In this document: piece by piece, positions 52,147 to 61,214 of the stretch
Numbering within the stretch: the stretch's first letter is position 1
How the letters are laid out: the number at the start of each line of letters is the position of its first letter
NCBI GenBank assembly: GCA_052034255.1
Contig: JBPOIU010000020.1
Location: 1-64,000 of the forward strand
Reading direction: 5' to 3'
DNA: 64,000 nucleotides
Source: JADJEK01 sp052034255
Lineage (GTDB): Bacteria > Planctomycetota > B15-G4 > JADJEK01
Notes under the pieces: generated by a model
What the model was told of the DNA's origin: nothing
Databases searched by the model: none
What the model saw: the letters and a program-made list of their open reading frames with translations, nothing else
Translations under genes and position numbers: made by a program

Positions 52147-53057
52147 GCCCGGAGCTCCCGCGCGGCGAACCACGACGTGAAGAACGCCCGCAGCGTTGCC
52201 GACGCGTCCTCCGCCTCCGCCTGCGTGGCCCCGTGCTCGGCGAACTTCACGCGATCGGCGAGCCGAAGCAGGCGGCCCAACTCCGCGCTGCCGACTTCGA
52301 CGGTGGCCGTGGTGATCACGCCGTCGCCGGTCAACTCCTCCGTGGTCCGCTCGAGCGCTGGGATCCCGCCTTCGACCTCGAGGCACTCGCGCGCGAGTCG
52401 GGCCCACGCGGCGATCGCCGCGCTCGGAACCGTTGCGTCGACGGCTGCCGCATTGCCGAGCCAGACGTCGACGCGCGAGCGTTCGCCGGCCGCCCGCGTG
52501 TCGCCCCGACGGCGGCCATGGGCTCGCACGAGCAACGCGAACACCAGCGCGAGACCGACGCCGAGCATGACCCACCAGCGCGCGTGCGACGTCGGCTCGG
52601 GGAATGGCTCTCCGGGCAACTCGGGAACGCCCGCGTCGTCCGCGGGAAGCGACGAGGTCACGCGGAGCTCGAGCCCGTGACCGAGCGCGGGGATGACCTC
52701 ACCGTCGCCGTTCTGCGCTCCCCAACGCGGCTTCTCGATCCGCACGACGTCGCGCTCGAACGCATAGGCGTCGAAGCGGATCGTCTCGACCACGACACCG
52801 TCGTCGACGCGCGACGCGCGGTCGGTCTCGCGCACGACGAGCGGCGCGAGAGCCGCGTCGTCCCACGGTTGCGGGCGCAGCGACTCCGTGAAGCGTCGCT
52901 CCACTTCGAGCGTGAACCGCTCACCGAACTCGACCGCGGTGACGTCGGGCACGATGCGCAGTCGCTGCGACACTTCCGGTAGCGGATCGATCACCACCGT
53001 CAGCACGACGAAGGCGCCTTGGAGCAACGCCAGCGGGCGATCGCGGCGCAGCGTCAT
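52143..53057 (-). CDS. Bat-operon membrane protein (DUF4381-like position)
   Basis: 304 aa; the ATG at 53057 overlaps the DUF58 stop (ATGA). A signal-like N-terminus (L-A-L-L-Q-G-A-F-V-V-L-T-V-V) precedes a beta-rich outer part (F-G-E-R-F-T-L-E-V-E-R-R-F), then one membrane helix (~165-185, W-W-V-M-L-G-V-G-L-A-L-V-F-A-L-L-V), then a helical cytoplasmic tail rich in Arg/Glu. This is the usual place for the DUF4381-type gene in Bat operons, and the membrane helix plus tail fit that role, but the primary sequence does not settle it. Confidence 0.75.
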   Translation of the reverse strand: MTLRRDRPLALLQGAFVVLTVVIDPLPEVSQRLRIVPDVTAVEFGERFTLEVERRFTESLRPQPWDDAALAPLVVRETDRASRVDDGVVVETIRFDAYAFERDVVRIEKPRWGAQNGDGEVIPALGHGLELRVTSSLPADDAGVPELPGEPFPEPTSHARWWVMLGVGLALVFALLVRAHGRRRGDTRAAGERSRVDVWLGNAAAVDATVPSAAIAAWARLARECLEVEGGIPALERTTEELTGDGVITTATVEVGSAELGRLLRLADRVKFAEHGATQAEAEDASATLRAFFTSWFAARELRA

Positions 53058-53974
53058 CGCTTCGCTCCGCGCACTTCGCGCATGCGGAAGAAGCGCATCA
53101 ACGCCGGGCCGACGACGTCCTTGCCTTCGACCGCGGGCACGGGCACGTCGAGGACGTCGACGCGCGCGCGGCGCAGCGCGGCATCCGTCTCCTCCCGCCA
53201 GCGCGCGACGCGCGCGGCGTACGCGGCACGGACGCGCGCGCTGCTCCAGTCGACGAGTTTCGACTTCAGTCCTGTCACCGCGCGCATGCGCGCGAGGCCG
53301 AGCGCGGGCGCCTCGAGCTCGGGCAACAGCAATCGCACCGCGACCACGTCGTGGCGCCGCGCACACAGATCGAGCGCCGCACTCGGCTCGAATCCGAGGA
53401 AGTCGGAGACGACGAACACGACCGCGTGTCGGCGCAGCGTGCGCGCGACGCGATCGAGAGCCGGCGCCATGTCGACGGTCGCACGCGCCTCGGGGGCGGC
53501 CAGCACGTCGCGAACGACGCGCAGCGCGTGACCGCGGCCATTGGCCGGTCGCACCAGCGTGGGCACGCCGTCGCCGGCCAGCACGAGCCCGACCTTGTCG
53601 TGGTTGCGCGCGGCCGTCAGCGCCAACGTCGCGCAAACGCGTGCTGCGATCTGCCGCGCCGACCACGGTCCGAAACCGCCGCGCATCGTCGGCGACAAGT
53701 CGAGCACGAACACGACCGTCAGTTCGCGCTCGTCGACGTACTTCTTGACGAACGGGCGACCGACGCGCGCGGTGACGTTCCAATCGACCTGGCGCGGATC
53801 GTCGCCTTCCGCGTACTCCCGGACTTCGTCGAATTCGACGCCGGCGCCGCGGAACACCGAGGCATAGCTGCCCGCCATCGAACCGGAGACGAGGCGCGTG
53901 GCGTGCACCTCGATGCGGCGGACTTCCGCGAGCAGCGCGAACAGTTCGTCGTCGACGTCCTGCGGTGCGGTCAT
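53054..53974 (-). CDS. DUF58 protein (Bat operon)
   Basis: 306 aa. Early motifs G-A-G-V-E-F-D-E-V-R-E-Y-A-E-G-D-D-P-R-Q-V-D-W and V-K-K-Y-V-D-E-R-E-L-T are the core of DUF58, followed by V-F-V-L-D-L-S-P-T-M, which resembles a VWA metal site. Members are cytoplasmic partners of MoxR ATPases. It starts 7 bp after the MoxR stop and runs into the next gene by ATGA. Confidence 0.93.
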   Translation of the reverse strand: MTAPQDVDDELFALLAEVRRIEVHATRLVSGSMAGSYASVFRGAGVEFDEVREYAEGDDPRQVDWNVTARVGRPFVKKYVDERELTVVFVLDLSPTMRGGFGPWSARQIAARVCATLALTAARNHDKVGLVLAGDGVPTLVRPANGRGHALRVVRDVLAAPEARATVDMAPALDRVARTLRRHAVVFVVSDFLGFEPSAALDLCARRHDVVAVRLLLPELEAPALGLARMRAVTGLKSKLVDWSSARVRAAYAARVARWREETDAALRRARVDVLDVPVPAVEGKDVVGPALMRFFRMREVRGAKR

Positions 53975-53981
53975 GGCGACC

Positions 53982-54971
53982 TCACGGCACGGGGACGTGG
54001 TCGAAGACTTGGCGGACGACGTGCTCCGACGTCACGCCTTCGGCTTCGGCTTCGTAGGTCGTCAACACCCGATGGCGCAGCACGTCCATGCCGACGGTCT
54101 TCACGTCGTGCGGCGTGACGTAGCCGCGGCCCGCGAGGAACGCTTCCGCCTTCGCGGCCTGCGTCAGCGCGATCGACGCGCGCGGCGATGCGCCGTACAG
54201 GATCAGCGGCTTCAACGCCGTGAGCCCGGCGTGCTCCGGCTCGCGCGTCGCGAACACCAGGTCGACGACGTACTCATGGATCTTGTCGTCGACGTGGATC
54301 TCGTCGAGCAGCGCGCGCGCCTCGAGGACTCGTTGCGGCGTCGTGACTTGTCGCACGCTCGGCTTGAGCCCCGTCGTCGCCATGCGCTGGATGATCCGCT
54401 TCTCGTCGGCGCGCGTCGGATAGCCGACGACGAGCTTCAGCATGAAGCGATCGATCTGTGCTTCGGGCAACGGATAGGTGCCTTCGTGCTCGATCGGGTT
54501 CTGGGTGGCGAGCACGAGGAACGGCGACGGCAGCGCACGCGTCTCGCCCGCCAGCGAAACCTGGCGTTCCTGCATCGCTTCGAGCAGCGCGGATTGGACT
54601 TTGGCCGGCGCGCGGTTGATTTCGTCGGCCAGCACGAAGTGGCCGAAGATCGGGCCTTCACGCACCGTCCACTCGCCGGACTTCTGGCTGTACACATGCG
54701 TCCCGAGCAGGTCGGACGGCAGCAGGTCCGGCGTGAACTGCACGCGATGGAACGTGCCGCCGATCGCTTGCGCCAGCGACTGGACCGCCAGCGACTTCGC
54801 CAGGCCGGGCACGCCCTCGAGCAGGACGTGACCGTCGGCGAGCAGTCCGATCAACAACCCGTGGAGCAGGGCCGACTGGCCGACGATGACGCTCTCGACT
54901 TCCTGCGTGATCGCGCGCAGGAACGGACTCTCGCGTTGGATGCGGTCGGTGACCGCTTGGACATTCGTCAC
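53982..54971 (-). CDS. MoxR-family AAA+ ATPase
   Basis: 329 aa from a GTG at 54971 with a GCGGAG sequence upstream; the longer open frame upstream is Arg-rich and unlikely. Walker A is G-V-P-G-L-A-K-S, Walker B is F-V-L-A-D-E-I-N-R-A-P, sensor 1 is A-T-Q-N-P-I-E, and the lid contains G-A-S-P-R-A-S. These are the hallmarks of MoxR ATPases, chaperone-like enzymes thought to insert or activate the metal in VWA partners. It heads the operon moxR-DUF58-membrane protein-batA-batB-batC-like-batD-like (47878-54971). Confidence 0.95.
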   Translation of the reverse strand: MTNVQAVTDRIQRESPFLRAITQEVESVIVGQSALLHGLLIGLLADGHVLLEGVPGLAKSLAVQSLAQAIGGTFHRVQFTPDLLPSDLLGTHVYSQKSGEWTVREGPIFGHFVLADEINRAPAKVQSALLEAMQERQVSLAGETRALPSPFLVLATQNPIEHEGTYPLPEAQIDRFMLKLVVGYPTRADEKRIIQRMATTGLKPSVRQVTTPQRVLEARALLDEIHVDDKIHEYVVDLVFATREPEHAGLTALKPLILYGASPRASIALTQAAKAEAFLAGRGYVTPHDVKTVGMDVLRHRVLTTYEAEAEGVTSEHVVRQVFDHVPVP

Positions 54972-55176
54972 GAAACAGCACTCCGCTCGCGGGGATCGGG
55001 AGCCTACCCGGCGGAAGCCGCGCGACGGCAAGCCGGCGGCGGATCGATACGCGTGCTGCGCGACCCGGCGCGACGAACGCGCGGCCGGACGACTTTCTCC
55101 ACGAGCGGCTGTCCAGGTGCTGCTAGAAGAACGGGCATCCGCGCCACTCTCCCTGCGCTTTTTCCCAGGTGCCCGC

Positions 55177-57360
55177 ATGCGTCACATCCGTTGGATCGTC
55201 CTGACGATCGCGAGTTGTTTGGCGTCGCGTCCTGCGACGGCCTGCCCGCAGGATCGGCCCGCGCAACCGGGCGGACTGCCCGCGGGCGTCACGCGCGAAC
55301 AGATGTGGCCGGCCCCGACCGCGGCCGACTGGAACCTGCCCTGCCTCATCCAATGGCAGCGCAGCTGGGACGACGCGGTCGCGATCTCACGCCAGACGAA
55401 GCAGCCGATCCTCGTCTGCGTGAACATGGACGGCGAGATCGCCAGCGAGCATTACGCCGGCGTCCGTTACCGCCAGCCCGACATCGCGAAGCTGTACGAA
55501 CCGTACGTCTGCGTGATCGCGTCGGTGTATCGCCACACGCCGCGCGACTACGACGAGCAGGGCCGCCGCATCCCGTGCCCGCGATTCGGCACCGTGACCT
55601 GCGGCGAGCACATCGCGATCGAACCGCTGCTGTTCGAGAAGTTCATGGACGGTCGCCGCATCGCGCCCCGCCACATCATGGTCGAGCTGGACGGCAAGGA
55701 AACCTACGACGTGTTCTACGCGTGGGACACGCAGTCCGTATTCGACTCGATCAAGAACGGCATCGCGGATCGCAAGCAGGAGACGACGCCCCTGGTGCGC
55801 GGCGATCGACCGATCCTCGATCGCGTCGCGAGCCACGACAGCGTCGACAAGGCTGCGGTCGAGGCGGCGTTCGCGCAGGCCGACGCCGAACAGCGCAAAC
55901 GTCTGCTCGAGGCCGCGCTCGCGCATCCCGAAGCCGCCCCGACCGACCTGATTCGCCTCGGCGTGCTCGATCTCGATCCGCGGATCCAGGAGCTCGCGCG
56001 CCAGGCTCTCGCGGCAACCTCGTCCGAAGGCGCCGTCGACCTCATCGCCGAGACGTTGAGCGCGCCGATCCCGGCCGCCGATCGCGACGCGTTGGTCGGC
56101 ACGCTCGATCGCATCGGCGAAACGTCGCTGCGCGCGAAGTCGTTCGCGAACGTCCACAAGGGCTTGTCGACGCGCTCGGGCGCCGTGGACGTGGACGCAT
56201 GGACGCGCGCGTTGGCGGAGGCCCCACCCGCCGATGCGAGCGGCGCCGCGTATTCGCCGGCGTTCGATCAGCAGGATCGCGTCGTCGAAGGCAAGGACGC
56301 CGAGGCGAAGGTCGCGCTCGCGGAGGACTTCCTGAAGCGCGCCGAGGACGTCGAACCGAAGATCGCGCGCGCGTTGGTGCAAGACGCGCAGCGGTTGGCG
56401 CTCGATGCCGAGGCGCTCGGCGCGAAGGGATGGCGAGTCAACGCGGTACTCGCCGTTTGCGCGCATTCGCTCGGTGACGCCGAGCAAGCGCGGACGCGCG
56501 CGGAGGCCGCCGTTTCGTCGATGCCGACCGACGTCCAGGACTGGAACGCGATGGCGGTGCTCGCGCTGTTCGCGCAGGCGCGGCAGAAGGCGATCGCCGA
56601 GGCCGTGGTCGCGAAGCGCGATTGGCCGCCGCAATGGCTGACCGACCTGAACGCCGCATACGGAGTCCTCGCGCGCCACCCCTACGGCTCCGATGCGCAC
56701 GTCGCCGCGCACTACGACTTCCTGCGGTGGTTCAAGGCCCGTCGCCAAGCGAATCAAGTCCTCGACGCGGGCCTCGACCGCTTCAGCGACTCGTGGCTGC
56801 TGCACGAACGCCTACGCACCCGCGTCCTGGAAGAACAAGGACTCGACGGACTCGAGCCCACTTACGCGAAGTGGCTCGAAGCCGGCACCGTGACCGGCGG
56901 CAAGCTCTGGTACGCGGGCTTCGCGTCCTCGGTCGCGGCCGAGTACGAGCGCCGCTTCGGCGATCTCGATGCCGCGCTGCGCGTGTACGACCACGCGATC
57001 GCGCTGTACGACCGCGCGCGCGAGGCCGATCCGACGTTGGCGGAAGCCGCGGATACGCAGGCGGCGATCGCGATCGGCGCCAAGGCGCGCGTGGCGCTCG
57101 AGCGCGGCGACGACGTCAACGCATTGACGTGGGTCGTGGCTTCGCTCGAACGCAAGGAGTCGGCCGGCGCGACGCAGGACGGCCTCAACCTGACGACGAT
57201 CGACACCGCGAAGATGCTGCGCGCGCGCCTGCGCGAGACGAAGCAGGACGCCGCCGCGGCGACGCTCGAAGCCAAGCTGCGCTCGATCGATCCGAAGTTG
57301 CTCGAACTGCCGGCCTACGAACGCGAGGTTCCACCACCACCGCCGCCCGCGGGACCTTGA
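55177..57360 (+). CDS. secreted thioredoxin-fold/TPR protein
   Basis: 727 aa from the ATG at 55177, giving a signal peptide (W-I-V-L-T-I-A-S-C-L-A-S-R-P-A-T-A). Residues ~45-200 look like a thioredoxin-like domain (K-Q-P-I-L-V-C-V-N-M-D-G, then P-R-H-I-M-V-E-L-D-G-K) but no C-x-x-C is present, so redox activity is unlikely. The remaining ~500 residues are helical with several TPR-like units, e.g. C-A-H-S-L-G-D-A-E-Q-A-R-T-R-A. It ends in a short proline-rich tail. It is transcribed away from the MoxR operon; the starts are 205 bp apart. Function unknown. Confidence 0.8.
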   Translation: MRHIRWIVLTIASCLASRPATACPQDRPAQPGGLPAGVTREQMWPAPTAADWNLPCLIQWQRSWDDAVAISRQTKQPILVCVNMDGEIASEHYAGVRYRQPDIAKLYEPYVCVIASVYRHTPRDYDEQGRRIPCPRFGTVTCGEHIAIEPLLFEKFMDGRRIAPRHIMVELDGKETYDVFYAWDTQSVFDSIKNGIADRKQETTPLVRGDRPILDRVASHDSVDKAAVEAAFAQADAEQRKRLLEAALAHPEAAPTDLIRLGVLDLDPRIQELARQALAATSSEGAVDLIAETLSAPIPAADRDALVGTLDRIGETSLRAKSFANVHKGLSTRSGAVDVDAWTRALAEAPPADASGAAYSPAFDQQDRVVEGKDAEAKVALAEDFLKRAEDVEPKIARALVQDAQRLALDAEALGAKGWRVNAVLAVCAHSLGDAEQARTRAEAAVSSMPTDVQDWNAMAVLALFAQARQKAIAEAVVAKRDWPPQWLTDLNAAYGVLARHPYGSDAHVAAHYDFLRWFKARRQANQVLDAGLDRFSDSWLLHERLRTRVLEEQGLDGLEPTYAKWLEAGTVTGGKLWYAGFASSVAAEYERRFGDLDAALRVYDHAIALYDRAREADPTLAEAADTQAAIAIGAKARVALERGDDVNALTWVVASLERKESAGATQDGLNLTTIDTAKMLRARLRETKQDAAAATLEAKLRSIDPKLLELPAYEREVPPPPPPAGP

Positions 57361-57381
57361 CGATCGGGGACAGCGGGACAC

Positions 57382-57426
57382 GAACGCGACGCGGCACGAG
57401 CCGGGGGCTCGAGCCGCGTCGCGTTC
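57382..57426. terminator. long bidirectional hairpin terminator
   Basis: A 14-bp outer stem (57382-57395 with 57413-57426) and a 6-bp inner stem (57397-57402 with 57406-57411) are separated by one A on each side, with a GGG loop: a nearly perfect 45-nt hairpin. It lies between the convergent ends of the TPR gene (57360) and the beta-helix gene (57439). No T-run. Confidence 0.7.
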
Positions 57427-57438
57427 CCGTCCGTCCGG

Positions 57439-59889
57439 TCAATACGTGATGCGCACGTGCTCGACGTTCGACAGGTTCGCCTTCGTGCCGCTCGACACGA
57501 TGGCTTGGAATGCGACGTCGAACGGCGCCGGCAAGTTCGGCGGCAGCGGCAGCGCGAGGCTGCTCGGCGCGCTGGCCCACGGCAACACCAAGATCGGCAG
57601 TCCCGTCTGGATGAACAGCGTGCCGTAGTCGCCGAGTTCGGCCTGGCCGTCGAAGCCGATGACGAGCAGCGTCGCGAGTGCCGGCGTCCCGGTCACGTCG
57701 AACGTCAGCGTGCCGCCCGAACCCGCGAAGCCGGTGATCTGCAATCCGACGTTCGTGAACTCGAATGCGCCCATGTCGAGCCGGCGCACGCCATCGAGAT
57801 TGCCGTCGGTGAAGCGCGGTGCTCCACCGGCGTCGGCGCCCGTGGCGCTCGCGCTCGGCGTCGCGGTCTCGACGCACGGCGAACTCGCGAGCAGGCGCAG
57901 ATCGCCGCTCGTGGCCGCGACGAATTGCGGGTTCCCGCCGATGTTGCCGTTCGAGCCTTGGAACTGCGCACTACGCGAGGAATGGACGCGCGCCGCGCTC
58001 AACCCGACCGTCTCGGCGCCGGCCGTGCCGAACACGATCGAGTCGAGGACGTCGCCGGTCCAGCCCGTGGCGACGATGCCGGCGCCGTTGCCGCCGTGGA
58101 CGGTCGCGTTGCGCACCGTGAACGAACCGCCCGACAAGCGCAGTCCGGCGTCGTTGCAGCGATCAGCGACGAAGTCGCGCGCGTCGCCGGACAGCGCCGA
58201 CACGCGAATCCCGTCGTGCGCGCCGAAGTCGGCGCGGACGCCGCGCGCTGAAACCGCACTCGAGTCGAGGTTGACGCACGGCGTGAAGCCGACACCGGCG
58301 TAGCGCACGCGCAGCCCGGCGATCGAGCCGCTGCTGCCCGCGGCGTACGACACACCGCTCCACGTGTCCGTCAGGCCGACCGTGGGACCGTCGCCGTTCG
58401 TGTCGCCGCCGAACTCGTCGTCCTTCAGTGTCGTGAACACGACCGGCTCCGATCCGTCCGCGACGACGTGCATCGTGCCGGACACCGCGGTCGAGCCGTG
58501 GCCTTCCCATTTGAAGATCGCGCCGCGCTCCAGCGTCAGCGTCTGGCCCACGGGAACCGTCAGCGTCGTCGCCATCACGATGCCGCCGTTCACGACGTTG
58601 CGCTTCGAGATCGTGGTCGGCTGCGTGACCACGCCGTTCGTCACGCGCAAGAACTGGCCGGGCTGCGTGCCGAGCGCCACGCAATCGACGAACGCCGAGA
58701 CCGCGGTGATCGGCAGGTTGTTGACCGCCGTGTTGAAGTTGTCCTGGAACGCGCAGCGCAGGAACGTCGGCGACGCCGGCTGTCCGTTGAAATCGATCGC
58801 GGAGTGCTGGCCATCGCGCAGCAAACAGTCCGTGACCGTGATGTCGGCGCCGAACAGTTCGAGCGCCGCCGTGAATCCGACGCCGGTGTACCGCACGACC
58901 GTGTTGCGCAGCGTGCTCGCACTCGCGGTCGACTGGAACGCGAGTCCGCTCCACGTGTCGGTCGCGCCGACCGACGGGCCGTCGTTGTTCGTGTCGCCGC
59001 CGTATTCGTCGTCCGGCAAGTACGTGAACACCACGGGGTCGTTCTGCTCGCCGTCGGTGATCAGCGTGCCGCTGATCGCGAATTGGACACCGAACGTGAC
59101 CTTGACGACGACACCCTCCTGCAGCGTCAGCGTGGCGCCGCTCGGCACGCTGAACGTCGACGGGAACACGAGCGCGTCGTTCAACAGGTCGTCGGTCGTG
59201 ATCTCGATCGCACCGGTCATCGTCGAGGCGCCGACGCGCACGTAGTTGCCGACGCCGGTCCCCGTCGCCGTGTTGCCGGAGAACTGGGGCAGCGCGTCGA
59301 GCGTGACGCCGGTGATGCTCGGCTGACTGCCGGAGTTCGTCAGCGTGCAGGACGTCACGATCGGCAGCGCGCCGTTGTTCAGCCGCAGCAGGCCGTGCTT
59401 CCCGTCGCGCAACACGCTGCGCGTGAGGGTCAAGTTCGACTGGTCGATGTCGATCGCGGGAGCGAAGCCGACGCCGCAGAAGCGCACGTCGACGCGATCG
59501 AGCACGCTCGCGTCGGACGCCGGTCCGAAGCCGAGGCCGCTCCATTGATCGGGCTGGCCGAGCGACGGTCCATTGCCGTTCGTGTCGCCGCCGGCCGAGT
59601 CGTCCTGCTGCGACGTGAACACGATGGGTTGCGCCAGCGTGCCGATCGCCGACAGCGTGCCTTGGACGTTCAACCCGCTGCCGTTGAACTTCAGGATCGC
59701 GCCGGGCTGGATCGTCAGCGTCTGGCCGACCGGAACGGTCAGTGTGCCGCTCGCGTGATAGACGCTCCCCGAGGTCAGCGGCCCACCCGAGCCGTCGAAC
59801 ACCGAACCGGACAATGGCACTTGCGCGCGAGCGAACGCGGACAGCGCGACGACAACGAGCGAGGCGAGAACGGGACGGGGAGCGTGCAT
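57439..59889 (-). CDS. secreted beta-helix repeat protein with shared C-terminal domain
   Basis: 816 aa from the ATG at 59889 with AGGAG upstream and a signal peptide (A-S-L-V-V-V-A-L-S-A-F-A-R-A). Three long repeats of ~190 residues each contain a T-V-P-V-G-Q-T-L-T or T-V-P-S-G-A-T-L-T segment and a G-G-D-T-N-G-D-G-P motif followed by W-S-G, at ~98-120, ~300-322 and ~490-515. Short stacked strands between them suggest right-handed parallel beta-helix domains. The last ~110 residues are the shared C-terminal domain, ending in L-S-N-V-E-H-V-R-I-T-Y. Predicted extracellular; possibly a polysaccharide-binding or adhesive protein. Confidence 0.85.
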   Translation of the reverse strand: MHAPRPVLASLVVVALSAFARAQVPLSGSVFDGSGGPLTSGSVYHASGTLTVPVGQTLTIQPGAILKFNGSGLNVQGTLSAIGTLAQPIVFTSQQDDSAGGDTNGNGPSLGQPDQWSGLGFGPASDASVLDRVDVRFCGVGFAPAIDIDQSNLTLTRSVLRDGKHGLLRLNNGALPIVTSCTLTNSGSQPSITGVTLDALPQFSGNTATGTGVGNYVRVGASTMTGAIEITTDDLLNDALVFPSTFSVPSGATLTLQEGVVVKVTFGVQFAISGTLITDGEQNDPVVFTYLPDDEYGGDTNNDGPSVGATDTWSGLAFQSTASASTLRNTVVRYTGVGFTAALELFGADITVTDCLLRDGQHSAIDFNGQPASPTFLRCAFQDNFNTAVNNLPITAVSAFVDCVALGTQPGQFLRVTNGVVTQPTTISKRNVVNGGIVMATTLTVPVGQTLTLERGAIFKWEGHGSTAVSGTMHVVADGSEPVVFTTLKDDEFGGDTNGDGPTVGLTDTWSGVSYAAGSSGSIAGLRVRYAGVGFTPCVNLDSSAVSARGVRADFGAHDGIRVSALSGDARDFVADRCNDAGLRLSGGSFTVRNATVHGGNGAGIVATGWTGDVLDSIVFGTAGAETVGLSAARVHSSRSAQFQGSNGNIGGNPQFVAATSGDLRLLASSPCVETATPSASATGADAGGAPRFTDGNLDGVRRLDMGAFEFTNVGLQITGFAGSGGTLTFDVTGTPALATLLVIGFDGQAELGDYGTLFIQTGLPILVLPWASAPSSLALPLPPNLPAPFDVAFQAIVSSGTKANLSNVEHVRITY

Positions 59890-59970
59890 CGGACGAACTC
59901 CTGGCGGGCATGCCTTGGCCTGGAGTTGCGCGAGCCGAGCGCGCCTGGACCACGAAATCGCGAAGGAACG

Positions 59971-60315
59971 CTATTTCGTCGCGGCCTTCGCCAGTTCGAG
60001 GTACTTGCGGTACGTGACGCGCGACAACAGCTTGTTCTGCACGACGTGGATCGCGCTCGCAACTTCTTGACGATCCATGGGATGAAGTTCGGGCAAGTCG
60101 AAGAAGAAGCCGGCGCACTTCGCGGCCGCGGCCCAACAGTCGGCCTCGGCGGGCGTCATGCCGGCGCCCAGCACGAACTCCCGATCGCGCTCGAGATCGG
60201 GATCGCCGGCGGCCGCGCCCTTGTCGTCGTCCGCGGTCGCGATCGGCATGAGACCGACGGCGCCGGCGGCGAGCAGCAACGCGCGACGGGTCGGGTCCAT
60301 CAAGACATCGTCCAT
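59971..60315 (-). CDS. small Tat-type exported protein
   Basis: 114 aa from the ATG at 60315, which has GGAG upstream; an in-frame TTG at 60330 is an alternative start. The N-terminus reads D-P-T-R-R-A-L-L-L-A-A-G-A-V-G-L, a twin-arginine type leader. The mature part is short, acidic then helical (A-E-A-D-C-W-A-A-A-A-K-C-A-G-F-F-F-D-L-P and Y-R-K-Y-L-E-L-A-K). I do not recognise the family. It is between the beta-helix gene and the VOC gene. Confidence 0.65.
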   Translation of the reverse strand: MDDVLMDPTRRALLLAAGAVGLMPIATADDDKGAAAGDPDLERDREFVLGAGMTPAEADCWAAAAKCAGFFFDLPELHPMDRQEVASAIHVVQNKLLSRVTYRKYLELAKAATK

Positions 60316-60408
60316 GGGTCGGTTCTCCAACGGAGCGGCGGTTCGCGCGGCAGTTTATGGTGTGCCCGCGTCGCCGTGTACGCACGCCGGCCCACCCTCG
60401 GAGATGCG

Positions 60409-61098
60409 ATGACTTCCCGCCCTCGGTTGCGCGCGATGACTCCGCTGCTCGTCGTGTCCGATCTGCAGCGTTCGATCGACTTCTACGTCGACAAGCTCGG
60501 CTTCACCGACGCGAACTCGTGGGGCGAGCCCCCGTGCTTCGCGATGATGCATCGCGACGGGCTCGACCTGATGTTGAGTCGTGCGGAGCAGCCCGAGCAC
60601 GTCGCGCCGCATGGTCGATTCGGCGTCTGGGATCTGTTCCTCAGCGTCGGCGACGTCGCGGCCGAGCGCGCGGCGTTGCTCGCGGGCGGCGTGGCGATCG
60701 ACAAAGGCCCGACCGACACGTTCTATGCGATGCGCGAGATCGAGATCCTCGACCCCGACGGGCACCGCGTCTGTCTGGCGCAGGACATCAGCGGCGAGGC
60801 ACTCGTGAACGCCGACACGTACGCCGGCACGCTCGACCTCGGGCCGAAGCAACTGCGTCTCGTGCTGAAGGTCTCGCGCGCCGGCGACGGCTTCGTCGCG
60901 CGGCTCGACAGCCTCGATCAGAACGCGATGAACTTGCCGATCGATCGCATCACGATCGAAGGCGCGTCGATGCGGTTCGCGATGGACGCGATCGGCGCGA
61001 GCTTCGTCGGCACGCTCGACACTGGCTGCACGCGCATCGATGGCCGGTGGACGCAGCGTGGTTCGTCGTGGCCGCTGGTGTTCACGAAGACCGTGTGA
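60409..61098 (+). CDS. VOC (glyoxalase-like) protein fused to a hydrolase-accessory domain
   Basis: 229 aa from the ATG at 60409 with a GGAG sequence upstream. Residues ~10-120 form a single VOC fold (M-T-P-L-L-V-V-S-D-L-Q-R-S-I-D-F-Y-V-D-K-L-G-F, then E-I-L-D-P-D-G-H-R-V-C). Residues ~130-229 resemble the beta-rich domain found at the N-terminus of some alpha/beta hydrolases (Y-A-G-T-L-D-L-G-P-K-Q-L-R-L-V-L, then F-V-G-T-L-D and W-T-Q-R-G-S-S-W-P-L), with no hydrolase domain following. Likely a small binding or isomerase-type enzyme; substrate unknown. Confidence 0.85.
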   Translation: MTSRPRLRAMTPLLVVSDLQRSIDFYVDKLGFTDANSWGEPPCFAMMHRDGLDLMLSRAEQPEHVAPHGRFGVWDLFLSVGDVAAERAALLAGGVAIDKGPTDTFYAMREIEILDPDGHRVCLAQDISGEALVNADTYAGTLDLGPKQLRLVLKVSRAGDGFVARLDSLDQNAMNLPIDRITIEGASMRFAMDAIGASFVGTLDTGCTRIDGRWTQRGSSWPLVFTKTV

Positions 61099-61214
61099 AC
61101 TCGAGCGGACTAGGTCGTGGCGCATGGGAACGCGGCATGCGACACTCCGCGCCCGCGTCGGGCCGCCTCCACGCGCCCGACGAGCCCCTCCCACACGACC
61201 CAGGAGTGTTCCCA

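Noticed and set aside
58468..60408. Upstream extension of the VOC gene frame through the antisense of the beta-helix gene
   Set aside because: The extension is low-complexity and antisense; the ATG at 60409 with Shine-Dalgarno fits the VOC start.
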